Of a stretch of DNA of 64,000 nucleotides, positions 12,401-24,400 are shown one piece after another. Under the pieces are notes generated by a model that was not told where the DNA came from, made no database searches, and worked only from the letters and a program-made list of their open reading frames with translations. Source of the stretch: Tridacna crocea (lineage: Eukaryota; Mollusca; Bivalvia; Cardiida; Cardiidae); NCBI GenBank assembly GCA_943736015.1, contig OX031069.1, positions 25,549,235 through 25,613,234 of the forward strand, written 5' to 3'. How positions within the stretch are numbered: position 1 is the first letter of the stretch; each line of letters opens with the position of its first letter. The translations under genes and the position numbers were made by a program.

Positions 12401-15400
12401 TGTCTGTTGTTGATACGTCAAAATGAGTATCTATGGAGTAAAGGGTTAAATATCTATACCTTCGGATTGTTGAAAATTGGGATTGTTTGGTAAAGGGTCG
12501 ATTCTAGGACCTGAAAAGCTTAGTCAGTTGTTCCAGCCAGTTTGGCTGGTAAGAATAAGATAAACTGTGGCCTGTAAAAAAAGGCTTAACCCATTACCAC
12601 ACTGCAAAATTTTAGGCTTATCCAAATTGAAAGCATTTGCAGACGATAATTTCAAAGTGACTCAAATGGTGCAGTTTTGCAATATTTTCTAGCCTATCAC
12701 GGTTAGAAATCATTATATTATCAGGATTTAATTTGTTGTCTGCAATAATGAGACGCTACAGTGATCTTTTTCATATTCGGACATTTATTGTGCATCGTAC
12801 CACGAGGCAACAAGTCAAAAAGTAACACCGTTATCTATACTACTGTCTGTAGATGCTTTGAATTTGGTTCAGTCCAAAAATTTGTTGTTTTGGAAAGATT
12901 TAATGCATCTCTGAACCAATAGGATACATTATTTCAAGCTTTCCGGTAGGATATTGAGATGTAGCAGTGAATATGCCTCAAAACCAGATTGGGAAATAAG
13001 ACGTCATATACCTTACATTTCTCGCGCTTGACGTAATGCGTTGCTATGCGGGAGGGGTGCGCCACGGGGAATAACAGAAAAGAACTGTACTGGATTTTTG
13101 ATAAAGCTCCTCCCAGAAAGGGTTAAAAGCATGAAAAAAATAGAATATTTGTTTTTTTTTCGGTGAAAGATCGAAATTTATGTCATCTTGTGAACACCAT
13201 CGGTAATATTTTCACGAGTGGCACAGCCAGTTGTGAAAATATTACCGATGGTGTTCACTCGATGAAATAAATTTCGATCTCTCACAGAAAAAAACCTAAC
13301 ACATATCCTCTATAATTATATGCCACACATCATCACACAATTATGGATCCCTGAATTCAGTATATCTATCACCCACTGATTATTGAGCTAGAATGGTCCT
13401 TGGACATGCAAAAAAATTGACAAATTGTAAAAAGTTTTGGCCCAGGTCAGCTTACACAGACTATGCAGGCCAACATGGATGGATTCTGTTGCAATCACAA
13501 TGAAAACCTGTTTTCAGAGAGCATCAGTTAACTCTTTACCAAACGACAATATTTTAGGCATGTCCAAATCGAAAGCATTTGCAGACAACAAAATAAAAGT
13601 GACTGAAAATTTGAAATTGGATTTGTGAAGGGTAGAAAACATTGTGGGAAAAGGAGAAAATGCTGCTTACCAGCATTTTCTCCTTTTCCCACAATGTTTT
13701 CAAAAGGCTTCTTCCTCAGTGTTGTTAAAAGTCGAGACTGTGTTGGAAACAGTTACATGTGCTTTGTCTGTAGCTTGGGAAATCAAATTTTGTAAACCTA
13801 TACCGAACGATTCTGAGTTTTAAGGACCCTTAGAAAAAAAAGGCTTTTGAAAATATTGGGGAAAGGGAAAAAATGCTGGAAAACAGCATTTTCTCCTTTT
13901 TCCCACAACATTTTTTCACAAATTCCCCAAAACTCCCCATCATTTGAGCTTTGATTACTCTTTACAAAAGACAACATTTTAGACTAGTCCGAATTGAAAG
14001 CACTTGCAGACGACAAAATAAACGTTAACTCAAAAATTGAAATAATTGTTTCCAGCAGGGCAGAAAAACTCAAAAATTGAAATAATTATGTTTCCAGCAG
14101 GGTAGAAAACATTGTGGGAAAAGGAGAAAATGCTGGATACCAGCATTTCTTCCTTTTTCCACAATGTTTTCAAAAGGCTTCTTCCTCAGGGTCATGAAAA
14201 CCAGGGATTGTTTGGGAAAGGGTTAAATTTGCAAACAGCAAGCTTGCTCAAGAAAAAAAATGAAATTTTGTTGTTTGGTAACTGGCTTTTGTCTCCCGTT
14301 TAATGCTTTCAAGATGTCTTAGAATAATTTCTTGTAAAGAGTTTGTCTGTAGGATAAATTATAAAGGACAACTTGGTGGGGTTTTCCCCGATCTGCCAGG
14401 GCCTGTATTCACCAACCATTCTTGAAAATATCTTTAGTCTTATTGTCCAAGGTTTTCTAAATTTGTAAGTAACACAACTTCTGATTGGCTAAACCATTCG
14501 ATTTAGCCAATCAGAAGTTGTGTTACTTACATAATGTAGAAAATTTTGGAGAATGAGACAAAGAGTGTTCTTAAGAATGGCTGGTGAATAGAAGCTCTGT
14601 ACTTGGTATTATGAGGAGAGAGTTCTGGAAAAGCAATTAGATAGGGGATTGGTGGGTATATCAAGTCAAAGTTTTCCTCAGACTCTAGCTGTCTTAATTA
14701 TGAGAATCACTTGACCTCATTCAAATGGGAAAAAAAAATGAGCGCTACTCTGTAAAAAAGGGGCTTAACTCTTTACCAAAACAAGCTCGAGTTTTCACGA
14801 CTCGGAGAAAGAAGCCTTCTTAAAACATTGTGGGAAAAGGAGGAAATGCTGATTGACTTGAAACTTGGCATTTGTGTTGGTTGCAATACATGACTTTGAT
14901 TGTAGTACAGAGTGCAGTGCGAAAGAACTGTAACTCTACCATGTGCTGTCTTTGAGTTATTTCCCTTTGATCATCATTTTTACAGCTTTTTTTGCTTGTC
15001 TGGAGCATAACTTTGTCATCTCTGATCTGATTGACTTGAAACTTGGCATTTGTGTTTGTTGCAGTAATACAGAGTGCAGTGCAAAAGAACAGAAACTCTA
15101 CCTCATGCTGTCTTTGACTTATTTCCCTTTGATCATCATTTTCGTAGCACTTTTTACTTTTCTGGAATGAAACTTTGTCATTTTCAGTCTAAACATCCTC
15201 AAATTTCGTATGGAGTGCACTGCATGAGATTCATAATCTGCTGCACTGCTATTTTCCTCTACCAGTGCCCTATACGATTAGTATTCCCCCTTGACAGCTG
15301 GCAGTGTGACAGGCGTACCTTGCCACAATTTGCCGCTCTTGTTTTCAAATGTAGCCTCCAATCCATAGACCCATGAGACTTCCAACTGATTTTGAGGCAT

Positions 15401-18400
15401 TGCCCATATAAATGGCTATCATGAGAGAAAAAGAGGAACATGTAATTCATTTGATACCCTCTCAGGCAGTGTGTGGAGTCCTAGCATAATTCATATTTCA
15501 TTGTATACTGTCACTTCCTAAACAGTGATGTAATTTTATACCATAGTGTAATGGTGATACTCAGTATGTCATGTGGTTACCAGCATTTTCTCCTTTTCCC
15601 ACAATGTTTACTACCCTTCACAAAACAAATTTCAAATTTTCATTCACTTTTATTTTGTTGTTATACGCCCGAAGGGTCGTATTATGTTATACCCCCGGTC
15701 GTCCGTCCGTCCGTCCGTCCGTCCGTCCGTTAGCAATTTCTTGTGTGCGCAACTCCTCCTACAGTTTTCATCAGAATTATTTGAAACTTGCCACAATGAA
15801 TTTCCATGATGTCTAGTTGTGCACCTGGGTCTTAGAATTTTGATCCCTGTTTCCGTTCCAAAATTATATGCCCTTGATTTCTGAAATAACCAACTTTTCA
15901 CTTTGAATTTTTGTTCAGGCCATAACTTCCATACCATAAAAGGTATTAAATTGAAACTACATACACTGATAGAACACATTATGGAGAAGTGCAGTGCACA
16001 AGAACCATAACTCTGCCACTTTTATTTTTTGAGTTACAGCCCTTTATTAATTTTCAGTTGGAATTTTTGTCCAGGCCATAACTTCTAAACTATAAAAGCT
16101 ATTAACTTTGAACTTCATACACTGATAGATAACATTGTGGAGAAGTTCATCGCACATGAACCATAACTCTGCCACTTTTATTTTTTGAGTTATTGCCCTT
16201 TGTTAATTTTCAGTTTGAATTTTTGTCCAGGCCATAACTTCCAAACTATAAAAGCTAATAACTTGCAACCTCATACAGTGATTGAACACTTTATGGAGAA
16301 ATGCATTGCACATGAACCATAACTCTGCGACCTTTATTTTTTTACTTATTGCCCTTTGTTAATTTTCAGTTTGAATTTTTGTCCAGGCCATAACTTCCAA
16401 ACTATAAAAGCATATAACTTGCAACTTCATACACCGATAGAACACATTATGGAGAAGTGCAGTGCACATGAACCATAACTCTGCGACTTTTATTTTTTTA
16501 GTTATTGCCCTTTGTTAATTTTTTAGTTTGAATTTTTGTCCAGGCAATAACTCCCAAACTTTAAAACCTATCATCTTGAAACTTCAAAGACTTATAGAAC
16601 ACATTATAAAGAAGTGCACTGCATAAGAACCATAACTCTGCCATCCTTCTTTTTTTAGTTATTGCCCTTTGTTAGTTTTCTCTTTGAATTTTCGTCTGGG
16701 CCATAATTTCTAAAATATAAAAGCTATGATCTTGAACCTTTCAAAACTGATAGAACACCTTGTGGAGAACAGTAATTTACAAAATTTGTAACTGTGCCAC
16801 CCTTTCTTTTTTTAGTTATTGCCCTTTAATATTTTTGACATATCATGGAGATTAACTACTCTTCATTCATGGCCCTTCCGTCATTTCAACTCATTTCACT
16901 GACAAACCACTTCGGGCGTATACGCGCCGCTTTGCGAAGCTCTTGTCTGAAAATGCTTTCAATTTGGACCGGTCTAAAATATTGTCGTTTGGTAATGAGT
17001 TAAGCATTAGTGTAAAATAATAATGGGCTTATAATAGATTTAGTCACATGAAAATAAAATGCTTTCACTTTTTTGCCTTCTAAGGAGTTTCAATCATTCT
17101 TTGATTGCGTATTTCCTGTCTGCTTCAGAACAATGGGAACGAAAATAAGTCAGAAAATGTCAGATTTGTTTCTTGACATTACGCTTCTCTTCTTCTAAGT
17201 GATTCTGTTTAAAGCATGGCAGTTCTGGAAACAAGAAATACATGTATCTTGAAACACGAAAATCTTTTATTAAATAAAGAAATAGGCATGTCAGGGTGTA
17301 CAAGATACTGGAATATAAATATTGAAACTCTGAAGTATACTGGAATCAGCCTGTCTGTAGTAATTGCCTGTTTCTGTCAAAGAGTTGGTTGGGTTTTAAG
17401 TCACTTTAATTTACAGCTCTACTAAGTTCATTTTGTTGAAAAGTAGTATTTGGTTATTGGGTATTCCTTAAGAAAATATTAAATTTTGAAATAGCTCACA
17501 AAAAAACCAGAATCATTGCCTATTACATTAGTTTGATATGTAATGAATCAAGGCCCCATGGTATTGATTAGCGGTAGCAGCACATGTGAATGGTAGTTTC
17601 ACAGAACTAATGTTTAAGCCAATATGGCAGCAGTGGCCTGCAAAACTTATCATGAGCACATTTGAATTTTTCTTCTGGTAAACAGACTAAAACCTTGATC
17701 AAACATTCCCAGATATATTGACCTTCACAGAAAAATTGTTTGAAAAACATTGTTGGAAATGGAGAAAATGCTGGTAACCAGCATTTTCTCCTTTTACATC
17801 ATTGTTTTTTTTCCCCATCAAACGCAAATTCCCCATATTTGATTGACATTGAATTTTCCTCTACTAACACATCAAACTTGGGAAAGTCTAAAATTCTGAT
17901 GTTTTGGAAAGTGAAAGACCCACAAGAAAAAAGCTAAAAAAGTTAAAAAAAAAAGTTTCACTCCACATTCTCTACCTTTTGAAAGAAAAGTCCACATATT
18001 AACCCTTTACCCCATAAGGCATTTCTATGGTATCTCTAATTGACCCTAAATAACAGCAAGGATGAAGCTGTTTCTTATGTGTATATGACACCTTTTGGTA
18101 GCATAGAAAACATTGTGGCAAAAGGTGAAATTGCTCATCACGAGCAATTTCACCTTTTACCACAATGTTTTCCAAAGGCTCCTACAAGAAATGAGTACCT
18201 ATGGAGTAAAGGGTTAAAGCCAAATTCAGGTTGTGGGCAGCCATTGTCTTGAATTTTGTCTTCACTGAGTACCGGTAGCGCTCAGTCTGGTAGCGTGCAG
18301 GACTATAGGGGGACAACAGGGGGTAGGGTGTTTGATCCCTGACTCAGCCAATTTCTTTCTGAAGATTGATGATAGTAATTCTGGCAGGATTCAATCCTCT

Positions 18401-21400
18401 CCCACTGCTGACCATTGTTTCGATGATGATTAGCCGATATAATTTGTCATCTGCAACTGCTATCAATATGACAAGTCTAAAATCTTGTTGTTTGGTTAAC
18501 CCTTTGCCGAACAATGCCAGCATTTAATGACCATGGAGACTCACTGGAGCCTTTTGAAAACATCGGTGGTAAAAGGAGAAAATGATGGTAACAAAAGTTT
18601 TCTGCCCTATCAAAGAAAACTTGCATCATTTTTATCACATTGAAAATTTGTAGCCTGCATAATGATTTCAACTTCAACTTTTAGCTAAAATTGCGTACTC
18701 TGGGATTAACACTACGAAACGACAAAATTTTGGACTAGTCCAAATTGAAAGCATTTTCAGATGACACAATAAATGTGAATCAAAAATTGAATTTTGAATT
18801 GGAAAGGGTTGAAAACATTGTGGGAAAAGGAGAAAATGTTGGTTACCAGCATTTTCTCCTTTTTCCACAATTTTTTTGAAGGCTTTCTTTCTCAGGGTCG
18901 TTAAAAGTCGGGATTGTGTGGGAAAGAGTTAAGTGTTAACCCCTTGAGCATTGAATCAACCTGAAAGATACTTTAAGTCTCCGAATGAATAAGACTCAGA
19001 ATTACCATAGTTTTAATTCTTTACCACACAATCCTGACTTTTAACAACCCTGAAGAATGAGGCCTTTAAAAACATTGTGGGAAAAGGAAAAAAAATGCTG
19101 GTAAACAGCATTTTCTGCATTTCCCATTTTTTCTACAATTCCAAAATTAAATTTAAAATGTCATCTGCAAATGCTTTCAATTAGGACAGGTCTAAAATTT
19201 TGTCGTTTGGTAAAGGGTTGAGGTTGCTCTTGTTTAACCCTTTCCCAAACAATCCCAGGTTTTTACGTGTCTGGAATAGAAGCCTTTTGAAAACATTGTG
19301 GGAAAAGGAGAAAATGCTGATAACCAGCATTTTCTCCTTTTCCCACAATGTTTTCTACCCTATCATATAGAAAAAATCATCTTTTTAGCAACTGTTAATT
19401 TGTCATTTGCAAAATGCTTTGAATTTTGTCTGGTCCAAAATTTGCCGTTTGGGAAAGGGTTAACCCTTTACCAAACAATCCCTGGTTTTTATGACCCTGA
19501 GATAGAAGCCTTTTGAAAACATTGTGGGAAATGAAGAAACTGCTGGTTACCAGCATTTTCTTCTTTTCCCATGATGTTTTCTTTCCTTCCTAAAGCAAAG
19601 TTCAATGTTTTTAGTCACTTCTATTTTGTCGTATCAAACAATCCCTGGTTTTTATGACCCTGAGATAGAAGCCTTTTGAAAACATTGTGGGAAATGAAGA
19701 AACTGCTGGTTACCAGCATTTTCTTCTTTTCCCATGATGTTTTCTTTCCTTCCTAAAACAAAGTTCAATTTTTTAGTCACTTCTATATTGTCGTCTGCAA
19801 ATGCTTTTGATTTGGACAAGCCTGAAATATTGTCGTTTGGTAACGAGTTAACTCTAAGTCTATAAGTACAGTGGATAGTATAGATTGAGAATCAGGCTGC
19901 ATGTTTTGTGCATCCTGATCTTGCTCTACACCTGCTGTAAAGGCAACCGAAGTTTGGAAAAGTGTTTTGGGGGTAAACACTTTACCAAATAATCCCTGGT
20001 TTTTGCGACCTTAAGATAGAAACCTTTCGAAAACATTGTGGGAAAAGGAGAAAATGCTGATAATCAGCATTTTCTCCTTTTCCCACAATGTTTTCTATCC
20101 TGCTGGAAACAAATTTCAGTTTTTGAGCTATGCTTATTTTGTAATCTGCAAGTGCTTTCAATTTGGACCAGTCCAAAATGTTGCTGTTTGGTAAAGAGTT
20201 AATAGAGCTTAAGTCCTGTATTGGAAAATGGGGGTCAAGTTCCTTACCCTTGACATGTTTACAGAGGAAGTTGGGACCCTCATGTATGTAGTATAGACCA
20301 AGATAATGCTGTACAGATCATGCAAACTGATCTTTGATCCACACTGTTTGTAATTATGCTTGATACACATAATTATATACTATACAAAACAGCTTTGAAA
20401 AAGCAGTAGTATATACATGTAGGTCTGCTCTCCCATAGATGGTAATGTTGATTTTTCTCTAATATCAATCAAAACCCTTCGAGAACAATCTTTTTTTTGA
20501 GAACATTATTGGTATATAAGAACCAAAGTGCAGGTTAACACTACTTTTCCCAAAATGTTTTTTTTTTAACCTTCCAAAGGCAAATTCCATTGTTTGAGTC
20601 CTGTTTGATTTGTCATTTGCAAATATTTCCAATTTGGATTGGTCTATAGAATTTATTTGTTAGGAATTAATATCAGGAAAGCATCTGTTTAACCCTTTAT
20701 CACATAATGCCGAGTTTTAACCCCAGGAAAGAAGCCTTTTGAAAACTGCATTTTCTCCTTTTCCCGCAATGTTTTCTACCCTTTCCAAATCATATTTCAA
20801 TTTTTGATTCACATCTATTTTGTCGTCTGGAAATGCTTTCAGTGTGGACCAGCCTAAAATTTTGCGGTTGGTAAAGAGTTAAAATCAAGTGATCCACTTA
20901 CTGCATCCTTCATTATACAGATGACTTGTAAATCTACTCTAATTCATGAAAGAAAAATCTCAGAAATTGCTAAAAATGTACTTGTAAGTTCTATAATTAA
21001 AGTCATGATCAGTGTTTATCAAGAATAAGAGATTAACTCTTTACCACATGGGAAAACTTAAGACTGGTCCAAATTGAAAGCATTTGCAGACAACAAAATA
21101 ATTGTAACTGAAAAAATCGAAGTTTGGTTTGGGAAGGGTAGAAAACATTGTGGGAAAAGGAGAAAATGCTGGTTACCAGCATTTTCTCCTTTTCCCACAA
21201 TGTTTTCAAAAGGCTTTTTTCTCAGGGTCGTCAAAAGTCGGGATTGTGTAGTAAAGAGTTAAGAGTGTACCTTTACTGAAGGACGAAATTTTAGACTGGT
21301 CCATGTTTAGAGCAATTGCAGATAACAATTCTAATTTGGCTCGAATGATGGAAAATATTTTCAGTTGGGTAGAAAATATTGTGGGAAAAGGAGACAATGC

Positions 21401-24400
21401 TGGTTACCTGCATTTTCTCCTTTCTCCCCCTCCCCCCCCAATCTTTTCAAAGGGGTTCTTTCTCAGGCTCATTAAAACTCTGGATTGTGTGGTAAGGAGT
21501 TTGACCTTTTACCAAACAACAAAATTTAAGTTTAGTCCATATTGAAAGGATTTGCAGACGACAAAATAAATATGACTCAAAATTTCAAAAATTGTTTTGG
21601 GAAGGGTAGAAAACATTGTGGGAAAACGAGAAAATGCTGGTTACCAGCATTTTCTCCTTCTCCCACAATGTTTTCAAAAGGCTTCTATCTCAGGGTCGTT
21701 TAAACTTTGGGATGGTGTGGTGAAGGGTTTAACCCTTTACCCCATAATGTATTTCTATGAGATCTCTAATTGACCCTAAATAACAGCAAGAATGAAGCAG
21801 TTTCTCATGTGTATATGACACCTTTTGATACCATAGAAAACATTGTGACAAAAGGTGAAATTGCTCGTCACGAGCAATTTCACCTTTTGTCACAATGTTT
21901 TCCAAAGGCTCCTACAAGCAATGTGTAGAAATGAGTATCTGTGGAGTAAAGGGTTTAAGAGCTGCTACATCCGCTTCTTGTTTGCTGGATGAATCATCTT
22001 CAGGAAATTCATAGTCCCTTTACTAAAGGATTCGGAGTTTGAATCTTTAGGCTGCTATTAGCACAACTCCATGACCTTTTAGAGACATTGTAGATCAAGA
22101 TCAGACTGCACATTCTGTGCAGTCTGATCTTGGATCTACATTGTCCGATGAGGAGATTTTTTTCCCACAAAAATTACCTTTGAAAGAGCAAAAATGTGGT
22201 TTTTGATTGTTGGAATGAAAATTTCATTTGACTGAATTAGGTGTTGAAACCTTTAACACACAATCCAGAGTTTTATGACCTTGAGAAAGAAAGCTTTTAA
22301 TGGTAGGCAGCGTTTCCTCTTTTCCCTCACTGTTTTATTATCTTTTACAGACAAATCACATACTTGTGGCACATTTACTATGTCCTTTGGAAATGCTTCC
22401 AATTTGGAGTTGTCTAAAATTTTGTCATTTGGTACAGTGTTTCCAGTTAAACAACTCTTGTTAAAACATTATAGAAGGAGGAGAAAATGCTTCCTTTCCC
22501 CCTTTTTCAAGACAATCACAGGTTTTGAGAACTGTTAACACTTTACCAAATGACAAAAGTTTTAGACTGGTCCAAATTGAAAGCATTTAAATTCAACAAT
22601 TAAGTCGCACGTTTGTCAAAACGTTCGACTTTTTGCGATGAGCTCGAGGAGCTCAGGGTGGGTTGGGGGTGTCTATAGTGGGTTGAAGAATCATGCAAAA
22701 AATTGGATCAAAAACGTCGTATATACTTCATAAACGAGGTGCAGTTACTCTGCTTTTAACCCAATCGCTGTAGAACTACTTTTTCTTTGGTATGTCTGGA
22801 ATTTGTTCTTTATGATGGGACTGGACCCGGTAACTCATATAACTCATATACCTACGCTAGAAAAAGGAGAACGTGACTCAAATTTTAAATTAAAAAAAAT
22901 GCGGTTATTTTGTATATCATGTGAAAATTTAACATCTATCTTTGTTTAGATGGGTAAATAAAACACAATTCAGCTAAGATATCCCCCCATCAGTGCTTAA
23001 TGTGAGTTTAAAAGGGATCGCGGATTAATATGGCTTATCGAGAGCACCTTACTGTAAATATTCATGTATTATCGAGACCGATAGAGCTTTGCTTATAAGT
23101 GGAATTTCGGACTCGAGTGATGTCATTTGAAATCAACTCTTTTAAACCATGCAAACCATGAATTCAGGGTTAAATATCGTAAAACTCGCTCTAGATTTGA
23201 AAATTTGTTTCGTTCCGGAGCTTTGACCTAGTTTGTAACGTACGTCTCGGATGAAACACCCCAAACCACTCGAAAAATACCCCAAAACAGAGCACTCAAA
23301 AACTATTCCATTACACATCAAAAAACTTTTGTAACATATAAAACTGCATGCGAAACGCTTACATACACGATTTTATGGAAATCAGACATGAACTTTTGCT
23401 ATCAATTCTAGTATTTTAGGTCTTTGATCAGCTTAAGTTTGAAGTACAAAATTGTACTTTGATTAAGAAAATGCAAATGGCGGACGGGATAGAAAACAAA
23501 CGCACATGGCGATTAACACCAGTAAAGTTAAAATGTTGATTACTGCTTTTGTTCGGACCCCAAAAGAGTGGCGACAAGGATATTTCATCCCCACTGTATA
23601 CAGTAAATACAACATGAAATATGAAACGCAAGGTAAAATACAGCAATTACGACCGTATATTGACAGTTGCGCTGTTTAGGGGTTTACAGTCAAAACGTAC
23701 TCAAACCGAAACGTACCCAAGTCAAAACGTACCCGAGTGGAGTCAAAACATACCCGAATGGAGTCAAACTTACCCAAATGAAGTTTAGACCTACCCAAGT
23801 GGAGTCAAAACGTACCCAATGTGTAGTCAAAATGAACACATGATTTTTATAGTATTTCTAACTTCAATTTGTGTAAAGATTAATAGAAATTATGTATTCG
23901 TCATCATGACCATTTATAACTCTTGCTTTATTTTGAATTTGCCTTACATGATTAAAACCAATGATGAAACTTAGTTAACAATAAATATAGCGAAGTCAAT
24001 CAAATGCTTAGTGATAAAATACGTTTTTCTTTCTATTTTTTTTTTTTAAGGAAGATAAAGTTACTATTAATGAAAAAAAAAAAAGCATATTGGATACTTG
24101 AAAAACATTTATCCATCATTATAAAAATATGTTTTATATATGAAAAAAAAAACCCATAAGCATCAGCACATTTAAAGAAATGATATAACAGAGAAATGTG
24201 ATACATTAATTACATTGTTTGGATAGCAAAGATACAATTTCAACACTCAAAAAGAGTGTAACAAATTTAATGTGGTGATTAACCTATTACCACACAATCC
24301 CTACTTTCGACTACCCTGAGAAAGAAGCCTTTAGAACACATTGTTGGAAAAGGAAAAAAATGCATTTTCTCCTTTTCCCACAATTTTTTTCTAACCTTCA

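Noticed and set aside
12158..12421. ORFs of 87-144 codons around 11962-12421 on the minus strand
   Set aside because: They are built from a TH-A half and a TH-B element read through; no conserved domain.
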